The notes below the pieces were generated by a model, which saw only the letters and a program-made list of their open reading frames with translations, ran no database searches and was not told where the DNA came from. Positions 1-12,675 of a stretch of 33,764 bases of DNA are shown here, one piece after another. The stretch comes from Cyanobium sp. NIES-981. GTDB taxonomy: Bacteria; Cyanobacteriota; Cyanobacteriia; PCC-6307; Cyanobiaceae. The translations under genes were made by a program, and so were the position numbers. The stretch is taken from contig CAMDVN010000023.1 of NCBI GenBank assembly GCA_945877595.1, positions 1 to 33,764 of the forward strand, in the 5' to 3' direction. Each line of letters opens with the position of its first letter. The first letter of the stretch is position 1.

Positions 1-211
1 GCCAGGCGATATGGAACAGGTTGCCCGAAACCCAGAGGCCAATGATGGCCAGGTGACCGAAATGGGTGGAGAACAGCTTTTGGTAAAGCCGCTCCTCGGT
101 CATGCCGTCGTGGCTCTCGAAATCGTGAGCCGTGGCAATGCCGTACCAGATCCGGCGGGTTGTCGGGTCCTGTGCCAGACCCTGGCTGAACGAAGGAAAT
201 TTCGTTGCCAT
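1..211 (-). CDS. psaB: Photosystem I core protein PsaB (5' end only)
   Basis: Only the first 70 codons are present; the gene runs off the left edge. PsaB pairs with PsaA to form the photosystem I reaction-centre heterodimer in the thylakoid membrane, binding P700 chlorophyll, the electron-transfer cofactors and half of the FX cluster. The N-terminus reads [20 protein letters not shown] and continues into the conserved [18 protein letters not shown] and [10 protein letters not shown] segments that open the first membrane helix. The ATG lies 20 bases past the psaA stop on the same strand, the usual psaAB arrangement, so the two are almost certainly one transcript. The FX ligands and the antenna helices lie outside the window. 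Confidence 0.97.
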   Translation of the reverse strand, partial: MATKFPSFSQGLAQDPTTRRIWYGIATAHDFESHDGMTEERLYQKLFSTHFGHLAIIGLWVSGNLFHIAW

Positions 212-231
212 TGGGAAAGGTCAGGAAAGGG

Positions 232-2535
232 TCAGCCGACCGCGACGATGCGGGCCAGGAAAAATGCCCAGGTTGTTGCGATACCGCCCAACAAATAGTG
301 AGCGACACCGACGGCACGACCCTGGGTGATGGAAAGCGCCCGCGGTTGGATGGCGGGTGCAACCCTCAGCTTGTTGTGAGCCCAGACGATGGACTCAATC
401 AGCTCTTGCCAGTAGCCACGGCCACTAAACAGGAACATCAGGCTGAAGGCCCAGACAAAGTGGGCGCCCAGGAACATCAGGCCATAGGCACTGGAGCTCG
501 AGCCATAGCTGTTGATCACCTGTGCGGCCTGGGCCCACAGGAAGTCACGCAGCCAACCATTGATGGTGATGGCGCTCTGGGCAAAGTTGCCGTTGGTGAT
601 GTGCTGAACGGTGCCGTCAGCATTGACGGTGCCCCACACGTCGCTCTGCATCTTCCACGAGAAGTGGAAAATGACGATCGACAGGGAGTTGTACATCCAG
701 AACAGGCCCAGGAACACATGGTCCCAAGCCGACACCTGGCAGGTGCCGCCACGACCGGGGCCGTCACAGGGGAACCGGAAACCGAGGTTGGCCTTGTCGG
801 GCACCAGGCGGGAACTACGGGCATACAACACACCCTTCAGCAGGATCAGCACGGTGACGTGGATCGTGAAGGCGTGGATGTGATGCACCATGAAGTCAGC
901 CGTGCCCAGGGGGATCGGACCGGCGGCGACCTTGCCACCAACGGCAACGACTGCACCGTTGAACACTTCACTCACGCCGGCGAGGGCGTTGGGCGCGGTG
1001 CTGCCAGCAGCGGCGGCGTGCAGACCCTGAACCCACTGCGCAAAGACGGGCTTCAGGGCAATGGCGGAGTCACTGAACATGTCCTGGGGACGGCCCAGGG
1101 CACGCATGGTGTCGTTGTGGATGTAAAGGCCAAAGCTGTGGAAGCCCAGCCAGATGCACACCCAGTTGAGGTGGCTGATCAGGGCATCACGAGCCTTGAG
1201 CACCCGGTCAAGCACGTTGTCGACATGCTTAGCGGGGTCGTAATCGCGAATCATCGCGATGGCTGCGTGGGCACCCGCACCCACGATCAGGAATCCGCCA
1301 ATCCAGGTGTGATGGGTGAAGATCGACAGCTGGGTGGGGTAATCAATCCCGATGTAGGGGTAAGGCGGCATCGCATACATGTGATGCGCCACGATGATGG
1401 TCAAGGAGCCAAGCAGAGCAAGGTTCACGGCCAGTTGGGCATGCCAGCTGGTGGTCATGAACTCAAACAGGCCATCGTGACCCTTGGTGGCCGGGAACAG
1501 CAGGGGATCGCCCTTCTGACCCTCCAGGATCTCCTTGATGCTGTGGCCAATGCCCCAGTTGGTCCGGTACATGTGACCGGCCACGATGAACAACACCGCA
1601 ATCGCCAAATGGTGATGGGCGATGTCGGTCATCCAAAGGCTGCCGGTCACAGGATTGAGCCCACCTTTAAAGGTGAGAAAATCGCTGTAGGCAGCCCAGT
1701 TACCCGAGAAGAAGGCCGAGATGCCCGCCCCGAAACCGGGAAACAGCTGGGCGATCACGTCCTGATTCAGGAACTCGTGGGGCAGAGGGATGTCTGCATA
1801 GGTGGCGATGGTCTTGCCATTGAGCACCAGCGGCTGGCCGGCGTCGATGGCATCCATCAGCGCATTGGTGGGCAAGGACACGTGGAGCAGGTGTCCCGTC
1901 CAAGAGAGGGAACCCAGTCCGAGCAGGCCGGCCAGATGGTGGTTGAGCATCGACTCAACGTTCTGGAACCACTCGAGCTTTGGAGCCGCCTTGTGGTAGT
2001 GAAAAACACCGGCATTGAGCATCAGGCCAGCCATCACCAGAGCACCGATGGCCAGAGCCATCAACTGGGTTTCATTGGTGATGCCCCAAGCTCTCCACAC
2101 ATGGAAGAGGCCTGAGGTGATCCGAATGCCGTGGAAGCCGGCACCCATGTCTCCATTCAGGATTTCTTGGCCGAAGATCGGCCAAACCACCTGAGCGGAA
2201 GGCTTGACATGCAGGGGGTCGGCCAACCAACCGGTGAAGTTGGAGAAGCGGGCTCCATGGAAGAACGCGCCGCTGAGCCAGATGAAAATGACGGCCAAAT
2301 GGCCGAAATGAGCTGAAAAGATCTTGCGAGAGACCTCTTCGAGATCACTCGTGTGGCTGTCGAAGTCGTGAGCGTTGGCGTGGAGGTTCCAAATCCAGGT
2401 GGTGGTTTTGGGACCTTTGGCGAGGCTGCGGTCGAAGTGGCCGGGCTTTTCAAAAAGCTCGAACGTGGCCGGAACGCGGTTCCGGTCGACCATGGCTTTC
2501 GCCGTTTTCCCACGCTCTGGTGGGCTGATGGTCAT
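232..2535 (-). CDS. psaA: Photosystem I P700 apoprotein A1 (PsaA)
   Basis: PsaA is the partner of PsaB in the photosystem I reaction centre. The start chosen is the ATG of [13 protein letters not shown], the classic cyanobacterial PsaA N-terminus; the open frame extends 27 codons upstream but that extension does not resemble the family. The product is 767 residues, matching the longer alpha-cyanobacterial form rather than the roughly 750 of beta-cyanobacteria. Visible landmarks are the [19 protein letters not shown] entry, many His residues on helices that ligate antenna chlorophyll, and the FX cluster loop [19 protein letters not shown] with both cysteines. The C-terminus ends in the [19 protein letters not shown] helix. 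No frameshift or missing ligand was seen. A long open frame on the opposite strand is a codon-bias shadow. Confidence 0.99.
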   Translation of the reverse strand: MTISPPERGKTAKAMVDRNRVPATFELFEKPGHFDRSLAKGPKTTTWIWNLHANAHDFDSHTSDLEEVSRKIFSAHFGHLAVIFIWLSGAFFHGARFSNFTGWLADPLHVKPSAQVVWPIFGQEILNGDMGAGFHGIRITSGLFHVWRAWGITNETQLMALAIGALVMAGLMLNAGVFHYHKAAPKLEWFQNVESMLNHHLAGLLGLGSLSWTGHLLHVSLPTNALMDAIDAGQPLVLNGKTIATYADIPLPHEFLNQDVIAQLFPGFGAGISAFFSGNWAAYSDFLTFKGGLNPVTGSLWMTDIAHHHLAIAVLFIVAGHMYRTNWGIGHSIKEILEGQKGDPLLFPATKGHDGLFEFMTTSWHAQLAVNLALLGSLTIIVAHHMYAMPPYPYIGIDYPTQLSIFTHHTWIGGFLIVGAGAHAAIAMIRDYDPAKHVDNVLDRVLKARDALISHLNWVCIWLGFHSFGLYIHNDTMRALGRPQDMFSDSAIALKPVFAQWVQGLHAAAAGSTAPNALAGVSEVFNGAVVAVGGKVAAGPIPLGTADFMVHHIHAFTIHVTVLILLKGVLYARSSRLVPDKANLGFRFPCDGPGRGGTCQVSAWDHVFLGLFWMYNSLSIVIFHFSWKMQSDVWGTVNADGTVQHITNGNFAQSAITINGWLRDFLWAQAAQVINSYGSSSSAYGLMFLGAHFVWAFSLMFLFSGRGYWQELIESIVWAHNKLRVAPAIQPRALSITQGRAVGVAHYLLGGIATTWAFFLARIVAVG

Positions 2536-3042
2536 CGAGTGGTTCCTCGAGGGACGGAATCGAGGTGGAAGGTCCACCCCTGCGGGACGGGCCACGGCCG
2601 AAGCCGGACTCGCCACCTTGGGCCCTATGGCCGCATCCGCCGAGGCGGAGAACGACCATGGGCACCAGCTGGACGGGTCCGCAAAAACGCGAAACCCATT
2701 GACCCAACTGGAGCTTGGGGCCCCAGATAGGGGACCGCTGGCCGAACTATAAGGGTGTCAATCAAGCCGTTTGGCGACTCAGTTACAAAGGTTCAATCCC
2801 GGCGCTTCCCAGGCTGGGACTGGGCTTTACAGGAAGCAAAGAAACACCCAGAAAACACTTCTTAACCGGCGTTATGTATGACTTATCCACATATTTTCAA
2901 GCTCATTTCTGATCGCAATTGATCGATCTGCATGACCATCTCCCACAGAGCAGCAAAATGACTGCAGTTCCAGCTCAACCGCACAACTGACGCGATGGTC
3001 GGCAAGGGCAAACCCTGCAACCGCAGGATGATCAGCAACCGC
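2536..3042. promoter_or_regulatory. psaA leader and divergent intergenic region
   Basis: About 500 bases without a convincing gene lie between the divergent psaA and the secreted-protein gene. On the minus strand a TATAGT hexamer at 2746-2751 could be a psaA -10 box, giving a leader of about 200 bases; I see no good -35 at the expected distance. A GTTACA at 2782-2787, roughly 35 bases further upstream, matches half of the HLR1 element bound by the response regulator RpaB at photosystem I promoters, but a proper second repeat is missing. The segment around 2840-2940 is visibly richer in A and T than its surroundings. The promoter assignment is inference. Confidence 0.4.
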
Positions 3043-4737
3043 ATGGAACATCGCCCCGACCGCCCCCTCAACAGCCTGCTTGCAGGCTTGATCAGGAGCC
3101 TGCTTGCAGGCTTGATCGCGGTCTTGGTTGTGGGGCCAATCCTGGTGATGGCTTGCCAGCCAGCCATGGCGCTGGCCTGGGCCTTGCCCGGCCGGGTTCG
3201 ACCTGGGGCGGAGGGGACTCCACCCCTGACCCCCACGCCGCCGGCAGGCCCCCTGCAAGAGGTGGCCCCGCCCATTCCGGTCCAACAACTTCAAGAGGCC
3301 CTCGACGTCCACGCTCCCCTCCTGGCCATCGAGCATCCCCGCGATGGGGAGATGCTGCCGGCGGGTCCGTGGGAGCTCACGGTACGGGTGCGCGACTGGC
3401 CCGTGGTCGATGCCGGTGGGCTGGGCCTGGGCGCCCACGTGGTGGTACAGATCGACGATCAGCCACCCCTGCGCCTCGCATCGCAGGCTGCTCCAACGGC
3501 GGCGGGGCCATCGGCAGGTGCTGGGGCGGGTGCCTCCACCAACGAGGGTCTGCAAATGACCGTTCAGGTCCCTCCCCTGGCACCCGGCAGCCACCGAATC
3601 ACGGCCTATGCGGCCCGCCCCTGGGGCGAGGCGGTGAAGAGCCCCGGCGCCGCGCGTCAGATCCGCGTGAATCGGGTTGCTGCCAATTCGGCCAGCATTC
3701 CAGCCCCAAACAGTCCCCAGCTCCTGCCGGTGAGCCCCACCGAGCTGACCGTCGCCGAGCCCGTGCTGCTGGATTGGCTGCTGCTGGATGCCCCGCTGCA
3801 GAACCTCCGGGACAACGATGGCAGCTGGCGGTTGCGCGTCACCATCAATGGGGACAGCTTTCTTCTCGACCAAAATGTGCCCCTCTGGCTCAAGGGCTGG
3901 CAGGTGGGCAGCAACAGCCTCCAATGGGACCTGGTCGACGGAAGCGGCGAGCCCCTCAATCCACCCTTCAACAGCCTGGTGCAGGAGGTAATTCTCGAGG
4001 GGGCCAACGGCTTGCGGCAAGGGGCCGGCGGCGAGGTTGCCGCGGCCCCCCGCTGGCTCCAGGGCCGTCTGAGCCCGATCGAACTGGCCCAGTTGCTCGG
4101 CGAGGCGGCCGCACCCCCCAGCACGCCAGAGCAAAACGCCCCAACCGTGACGCAGCCGGTCCAGATCCCGCCGATTCGGCCGCCGGCCGAGCCACCACCA
4201 GGGACGATCCAGGCACCCAGGCCGCCTGTTGATCAAACTCCCCTGGAGAAGACTCCTGTTGAGGACGCTCTTCTTCAATCGACTCCAATGGAAGAGGCTC
4301 CTGTGGAGGAGGGTCCAGTGGATCAGCCCCTGGAAGGGCAGGCTCAGGTTGACAAAGGCCTGGCGGAGCAGGGGCTGGCTGATGAGATCCTCAGCCAACA
4401 CCCATCAGACGGCAGCGACGCCAGCACAGCCGACGCCAGCACAGCCATCCCTGAGACTGGTTTCTCGCGTGATCCGGGCCCATCGATCACGCCTCTGCCC
4501 CTTCACAGTCCTTTAATCCCGAAACCAGCAATCCCGAAGCCAACAATCCCGGAGCCAACAATCCCGGAGCCAACAATCGCGAATCCAGCTCCCCCGACCC
4601 TCACCAACCCGGAGCGAATCAGCACCAGCTCTGCCGTGGTGGGATCGGCCCGCGACCAGGTGAATCCCGATGGTTCCCTGATCAGACCAAAACCCAAGGG
4701 CCCGCTAGCCGGCCTGCGTCAGCGGCTGAACCCATGA
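3043..4737 (+). CDS. Exported repeat-rich protein of unknown function
   Basis: I do not recognise a named family. From the ATG at 3043 the product is 564 residues; ATGs at 2995 and 3028 are in frame, but 3043 leaves a short n-region before a hydrophobic stretch (about residues 11-37), followed by an AMALA signal-peptidase-like site, so export or periplasmic location is likely. Residues around 80-190 and 220-350 contain beta-rich segments (ELTVRVRDWP, HVVVQIDDQPPLRL, WRLRVTINGDSF, EVILEGANG) that look like two repeats of an immunoglobulin-like or carbohydrate-binding-like fold. The C-terminal 200 residues are low complexity: degenerate five-residue Glu/Pro repeats, then five exact-phase IPxPx units at 4516-4590. 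The stop overlaps the next start as ATGA, so translation is probably coupled to cbiG-cobJ. The signal sequence itself carries a 24-base tandem duplication. Confidence 0.85.
   Translation: MEHRPDRPLNSLLAGLIRSLLAGLIAVLVVGPILVMACQPAMALAWALPGRVRPGAEGTPPLTPTPPAGPLQEVAPPIPVQQLQEALDVHAPLLAIEHPRDGEMLPAGPWELTVRVRDWPVVDAGGLGLGAHVVVQIDDQPPLRLASQAAPTAAGPSAGAGAGASTNEGLQMTVQVPPLAPGSHRITAYAARPWGEAVKSPGAARQIRVNRVAANSASIPAPNSPQLLPVSPTELTVAEPVLLDWLLLDAPLQNLRDNDGSWRLRVTINGDSFLLDQNVPLWLKGWQVGSNSLQWDLVDGSGEPLNPPFNSLVQEVILEGANGLRQGAGGEVAAAPRWLQGRLSPIELAQLLGEAAAPPSTPEQNAPTVTQPVQIPPIRPPAEPPPGTIQAPRPPVDQTPLEKTPVEDALLQSTPMEEAPVEEGPVDQPLEGQAQVDKGLAEQGLADEILSQHPSDGSDASTADASTAIPETGFSRDPGPSITPLPLHSPLIPKPAIPKPTIPEPTIPEPTIANPAPPTLTNPERISTSSAVVGSARDQVNPDGSLIRPKPKGPLAGLRQRLNP
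3074..3121 (+). repeat. 24-base tandem duplication in a signal sequence
   Basis: A 20-base identical stretch occurs at 3074-3093 and again at 3098-3117, a period of 24 bases. It is in frame and encodes SLLAGLIR then SLLAGLIA in the hydrophobic core of the signal sequence. Confidence 0.9.
4516..4590 (+). repeat. Five 15-base tandem units (IPxPx)
   Basis: Five consecutive 15-base units start at 4516, 4531, 4546, 4561 and 4576. Two are identical (atcccggagccaaca) and the others differ at a few positions. They encode IPKPA, IPKPT, IPEPT, IPEPT and IANPA near the C-terminus of the exported protein, a proline-rich, probably extended linker. Confidence 0.95.
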
Positions 4738-6506
4738 GAGAAGCCGGCGAAATCTGGGGTCTGGGATTCAGCCCCTCTGCCGCGGGGCTGCTGGGTCAGC
4801 TCCATCAGGCCGGCCTGGTGCACCAGGTGGCCGGTACGGGTGCAGAACCCTCGGCCGCCGTGGTCCTGCAGCAGCAGTGGTCCCATGCCCGGGGGTTTGT
4901 GGTGGTGGGGGCCTGCGGCCTCGTCACCCGGTTGATCGCGCCCCTACTGCAAGGGAAAGACCAGGATCCAGCCGTCGTGGTGATGGATCCGGCGGGTCGC
5001 TTTGCGATCCCCTTGCTCGGGGCCCATGCCGCCGGTGCCGAACAGCTGAGCCAGCGCGTCGCCGCCTTGTTGGGGGCCACCGCCGTGGTCACCGGCAGCA
5101 GCGGCGCTGGTCGCTTGGCCCTCGATGGGTTTGGCCAGGCCTGGGGCTGGCGCCGCGGTGACGGCGATTGGAACGCCCTGATGCAGCAGGCCAGCCAGCC
5201 CGATCGCCCCGTCGCTGTGCTGCAGCAGTGCGGCCTGGCCCTCTGGGCTCAACTCGACGCAGCCCAGGGCCTGGAGCTTGATGCCCCAGTGGCCGATCTG
5301 GTGATCAGCGACGGCACGGGCCCAGGCTGCCGCTGGCACCCGCCCCGGCTCTGGCTCGGAGTGGGCTGCGAACGCCACACCAGCCTGGCGCTGCTGGAAC
5401 GCTTGATCGACACCAACCTGGCCCGGCTGGGCCTGGCTGGCCAGGCCGTGGCAGGGCTGGCCAGCATCGACCGCAAGGGCGATGAACCCGCTTTGCTGGC
5501 CCTCGCTGCAGCTCGAAATTGGCCCCTAAGGCTGCTGAGCGGACCCCAGCTCGCTGCGGTGTCGGTGCCCAACCCCTCGGCCGTGGTGGCCCAGGAAATG
5601 GGCACCGCCAGCGTTGCCGAAGCCGCGGCTCTGCTGGCAGCTGGCCCAGGGGCCACGCTCCTGCAAACCAAAACCATCGCCCGCGCCGAAACCGGCGAAA
5701 CCGGCGCGGCCACCCTGGCGGTCGCAGCGGCCGAAAGCCAATGGGCACCGCAGCGGGGCGAGCTCCACCTGGTGGGAAGCGGGCCCGGCAGCCTCGCCCT
5801 GCTCACCCCCGAAGCGCGGCACACCTTGAGCCTCTGCACGGTCTGGGTGGGCTACGGGCTCTACCTCGACCTGCTCGAGCCGCTACGGCGACCTGATCAG
5901 CTGCGGCTCGATGGCCAGCTCACCCAAGAGCGGGAGCGCTGCCAGCAAGCCCTGCAGCTGGCCTGCCAGGGGGTCAAGGTGGCGCTGATCTCCTCGGGAG
6001 ATAGCGGCATCTATGGCATGGCCGGCCTGGCCCTCGAGCTCTGGTTGGCACGCGAAGCCGCTGACCGCCCCGCCTTTGCGGTGCATCCAGGCATCTCGGC
6101 CCTCCAACTGGCTGCAGCCCGCTGCGGGGCTCCGCTGATGCACGATTTCTGCACCATCAGCCTCAGTGATCGGCTCACCCCCTGGGAGGTGATCGAGAAG
6201 CGTTTGGTGGCTGCAGCCCAAGGGGATTTTGTGGTGGCCCTCTACAACCCCCGTTCGCTTGGCCGCAACTGGCAGTTGGGACGGGCCCAGGAGCTGCTGC
6301 TAAAGGGGCGCCCTGCCACCACACCAGTGGCCCTAGCCCGTCAGCTGGGCCGGGTCGAGGAGCAGGTCAGTCTGCACACGCTGGCCGAGCTACCAATCGA
6401 GGCGGTTGACATGCTCACCGTGGTTCTGGTGGGCAACAGCAGCACTCGGGCCGAGGCTGGCCGCATGGTGACACCACGGGGCTACCCAGGGGCGGAGCTG
6501 GCTTAA
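4734..6506 (+). CDS. cobJ: CbiG-CobJ fusion (cobalt-precorrin-5A hydrolase / precorrin-3B C17-methyltransferase)
   Basis: This 590-residue bifunctional enzyme acts in corrin-ring synthesis for (pseudo)cobalamin. Residues 1 to about 335 resemble CbiG, which removes a two-carbon fragment from cobalt-precorrin-5A: the [15 protein letters not shown] and [22 protein letters not shown] segments and the [11 protein letters not shown] motif opening the CbiG C-terminal domain. From about residue 343 the sequence is a SAM-dependent CobJ/CbiH methyltransferase: [20 protein letters not shown] binds SAM, followed by [53 protein letters not shown] and VVALYNPRS. The fusion order is known in cyanobacteria. 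Its ATG overlaps the previous stop by four bases. No missing motif was seen. The gene ends two bases before the tRNA-Pro on the other strand. Confidence 0.95.
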   Translation: MREAGEIWGLGFSPSAAGLLGQLHQAGLVHQVAGTGAEPSAAVVLQQQWSHARGFVVVGACGLVTRLIAPLLQGKDQDPAVVVMDPAGRFAIPLLGAHAAGAEQLSQRVAALLGATAVVTGSSGAGRLALDGFGQAWGWRRGDGDWNALMQQASQPDRPVAVLQQCGLALWAQLDAAQGLELDAPVADLVISDGTGPGCRWHPPRLWLGVGCERHTSLALLERLIDTNLARLGLAGQAVAGLASIDRKGDEPALLALAAARNWPLRLLSGPQLAAVSVPNPSAVVAQEMGTASVAEAAALLAAGPGATLLQTKTIARAETGETGAATLAVAAAESQWAPQRGELHLVGSGPGSLALLTPEARHTLSLCTVWVGYGLYLDLLEPLRRPDQLRLDGQLTQERERCQQALQLACQGVKVALISSGDSGIYGMAGLALELWLAREAADRPAFAVHPGISALQLAAARCGAPLMHDFCTISLSDRLTPWEVIEKRLVAAAQGDFVVALYNPRSLGRNWQLGRAQELLLKGRPATTPVALARQLGRVEEQVSLHTLAELPIEAVDMLTVVLVGNSSTRAEAGRMVTPRGYPGAELA

Positions 6507-6507
6507 G

Positions 6508-6581
6508 TCGGGATGACAGGATTCGAACCTGCGGCCCCTTCGTCCCGAACGAAGTGCGCTACCAAGCTGCGCCACATCCCG
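6508..6581 (-). tRNA. trnP-CGG: tRNA-Pro (anticodon CGG)
   Basis: Reading the minus strand gives a full cloverleaf. The acceptor CGGGATG pairs with CATCCCG, followed by discriminator A. The D arm is GCGC-AGCTTGGTA-GCGC. The anticodon stem CTTCG/CGAAG encloses loop TTCGGGA, so the anticodon is CGG. The T arm is GCAGG-TTCGAAT-CCTGT. The first base C fits a proline tRNA. The CCA end is not encoded. It is convergent with cbiG-cobJ and divergent from lipA. Confidence 0.97.
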
Positions 6582-6693
6582 AAGGCACGACTGTAAGGGA
6601 TGGGCCTTGCGACCACCACCTGACTCACAACCTGGCTCGGGCCCGCTGGTTTCTACGATCAATCCTTCTCTCGGCGAGCCCCGCCAGCAGCCG

Positions 6694-7596
6694 GTGACCG
6701 TTTCACCTTCCGAGCCCAAACCGGCCCCCATCAAGCCTGAGTGGCTGCGGGTCAAGGCCCCCCAGCGTGAGCGCATCGGCCAGGTGGCTGATCTGCTGCT
6801 CGATCTCAAGCTCAACACGGTGTGCCAGGAGGCCAGCTGCCCCAACATCGGCGAATGCTTCGCCGGAGGCACCGCCACCTTTTTGATCATGGGGCCGGGC
6901 TGCACCCGGGCCTGCCCCTACTGCGACATCGACTTCGACAAGAGCGTGCGGGCACTCGACCCCACAGAGGCCGAGCGCCTCGGTGAAGCCGTGAGCCGCC
7001 TGGGGCTCAGCCACGTGGTGATCACCTCGGTCAACCGCGATGACCTGGCCGATGGTGGCGCCAGCCAGTTTGTGGCCTGCATCGAGCAGGTGCGCCAACG
7101 CAGCCCCCTCACCACGATCGAGCTGCTGATTCCCGATTTCTGCGGCAACTGGGACGCCCTGGCCGCCGTGATGGCGGCAGCGCCCCACGTGCTCAACCAC
7201 AACATTGAGACCGTGCCACGGCTCTACAACAAAGCGCGTCCCCAGGGGCGCTATGAGCGCTCCCTGGAGCTGCTGCAGAGGGTGCGACAGGGCTGGCCGC
7301 AGGCCTACTCGAAATCAGGCCTCATGGTGGGCCTGGGCGAAACCGACGCCGAAGTGCTCGCGGTGCTGGCCGACCTGCGCCGGCACGCCGTCGACATCGT
7401 GACCATCGGCCAATACCTCTCACCAGGCCCCAAGCACCTACCGGTCGACCGCTTTGTGGAACCCCTGCAGTTTGCGGCTTACAAAGAGCATGGCGAGCGG
7501 GAGCTGGGGTTTCTGCAAGTGGTGAGCACACCCCTGACCCGCAGCAGTTACCACGCCGGTGAGGTGCAGCGGCTGATGCGCCAGCACCCCCGTTAA
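6694..7596 (+). CDS. lipA: Lipoyl synthase LipA
   Basis: LipA is a radical SAM enzyme that inserts two sulfurs into protein-bound octanoyl chains to make the lipoyl cofactor of 2-oxoacid dehydrogenases and glycine cleavage H protein. Both cluster motifs are visible: the auxiliary-cluster cysteines in [12 protein letters not shown] and the radical [11 protein letters not shown]. The C-terminal RSSY motif (LTRSSYHAG), whose serine ligates the auxiliary cluster, is present. The start is uncertain. I chose the GTG at 6694 (300 residues) because family similarity begins at [11 protein letters not shown] and because an in-frame TTG at 6607 would leave only 25 bases to the divergent tRNA. The stop TAA overlaps the convergent YciI-like gene stop by three bases. 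Confidence 0.96.
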   Translation: MTVSPSEPKPAPIKPEWLRVKAPQRERIGQVADLLLDLKLNTVCQEASCPNIGECFAGGTATFLIMGPGCTRACPYCDIDFDKSVRALDPTEAERLGEAVSRLGLSHVVITSVNRDDLADGGASQFVACIEQVRQRSPLTTIELLIPDFCGNWDALAAVMAAAPHVLNHNIETVPRLYNKARPQGRYERSLELLQRVRQGWPQAYSKSGLMVGLGETDAEVLAVLADLRRHAVDIVTIGQYLSPGPKHLPVDRFVEPLQFAAYKEHGERELGFLQVVSTPLTRSSYHAGEVQRLMRQHPR

Positions 7597-7907
7597 GGCG
7601 TCACAGCGAGATCGCCCCAGGCAGGAACCCATTCGTGCAATTGCCAGTCGACCCAGCCACCGGCGATCAAGGGGTCGTGGCGAATCAGCGCCAGGGCCTC
7701 GCCATAGCTGGAGGCCTGAAACGCCAACAGACCGCCGCCGCCGGGGCGCCGCTGCGCGTCAACCAGAAAGCCACTGGCCATCGGGTGCTCAGCGGCACTT
7801 TGGCTGGAAACCCAGGCACGGTGCGCCTGGAGACGGGCTGATCGCTCAGCCCCATCCAGGGCCCGAAAGCCGGCGGTGAAGGTCTCGGTCTTGATGAACC
7901 AGGGCAT
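7593..7907 (-). CDS. YciI-family small protein
   Basis: The 104-residue product starts [19 protein letters not shown] and has the YciI ferredoxin-like layout. An N-terminal beta strand leads to a helix containing the family His ([11 protein letters not shown]). Then come a strand-turn-strand with [12 protein letters not shown], a helix ([17 protein letters not shown]) with the characteristic HDPL..AG signature, and a final strand WVDWQLHEW. YciI proteins are small stress or muconolactone-isomerase-like proteins of mostly unknown biochemical role. The ATG is 10 bases after the gltS stop on the same strand, so it is probably the last gene of the gltS transcript. The open frame extends upstream inside gltS, but that part is a shadow. 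Confidence 0.85.
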   Translation of the reverse strand: MPWFIKTETFTAGFRALDGAERSARLQAHRAWVSSQSAAEHPMASGFLVDAQRRPGGGGLLAFQASSYGEALALIRHDPLIAGGWVDWQLHEWVPAWGDLAVTP

Positions 7908-7917
7908 CGCCCGCACC

Positions 7918-12552
<4,635 letters not shown>

Positions 12553-12675
12553 AACCCGGGGTCAACACACCAGTGATCCGGCGCACCTCCAGATGGCGTC
12601 GCCAGGCGGCGCCCATGGTGATGGCTCAGCATTGAATCCTAAGGATCCGCAGATCGCCGCTAGGTTTCTGACTTA

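Noticed and set aside
205-2115. Long open frame opposite psaA (636 codons)
   Set aside because: Its frame mirrors psaA codon bias; the peptide is His/Gln/Gly-rich with no recognisable domain, while psaA on the other strand is certain.
2872-4401. Minus-strand 509-codon frame opposite the exported protein
   Set aside because: The plus frame has a signal sequence, in-frame tandem repeats and an ATGA coupling to cbiG-cobJ; the minus frame has none of these.
12553-12675. NtcA site for gltS
   Set aside because: No GTAN8TAC or close variant was found in the gltS upstream gap on either strand.
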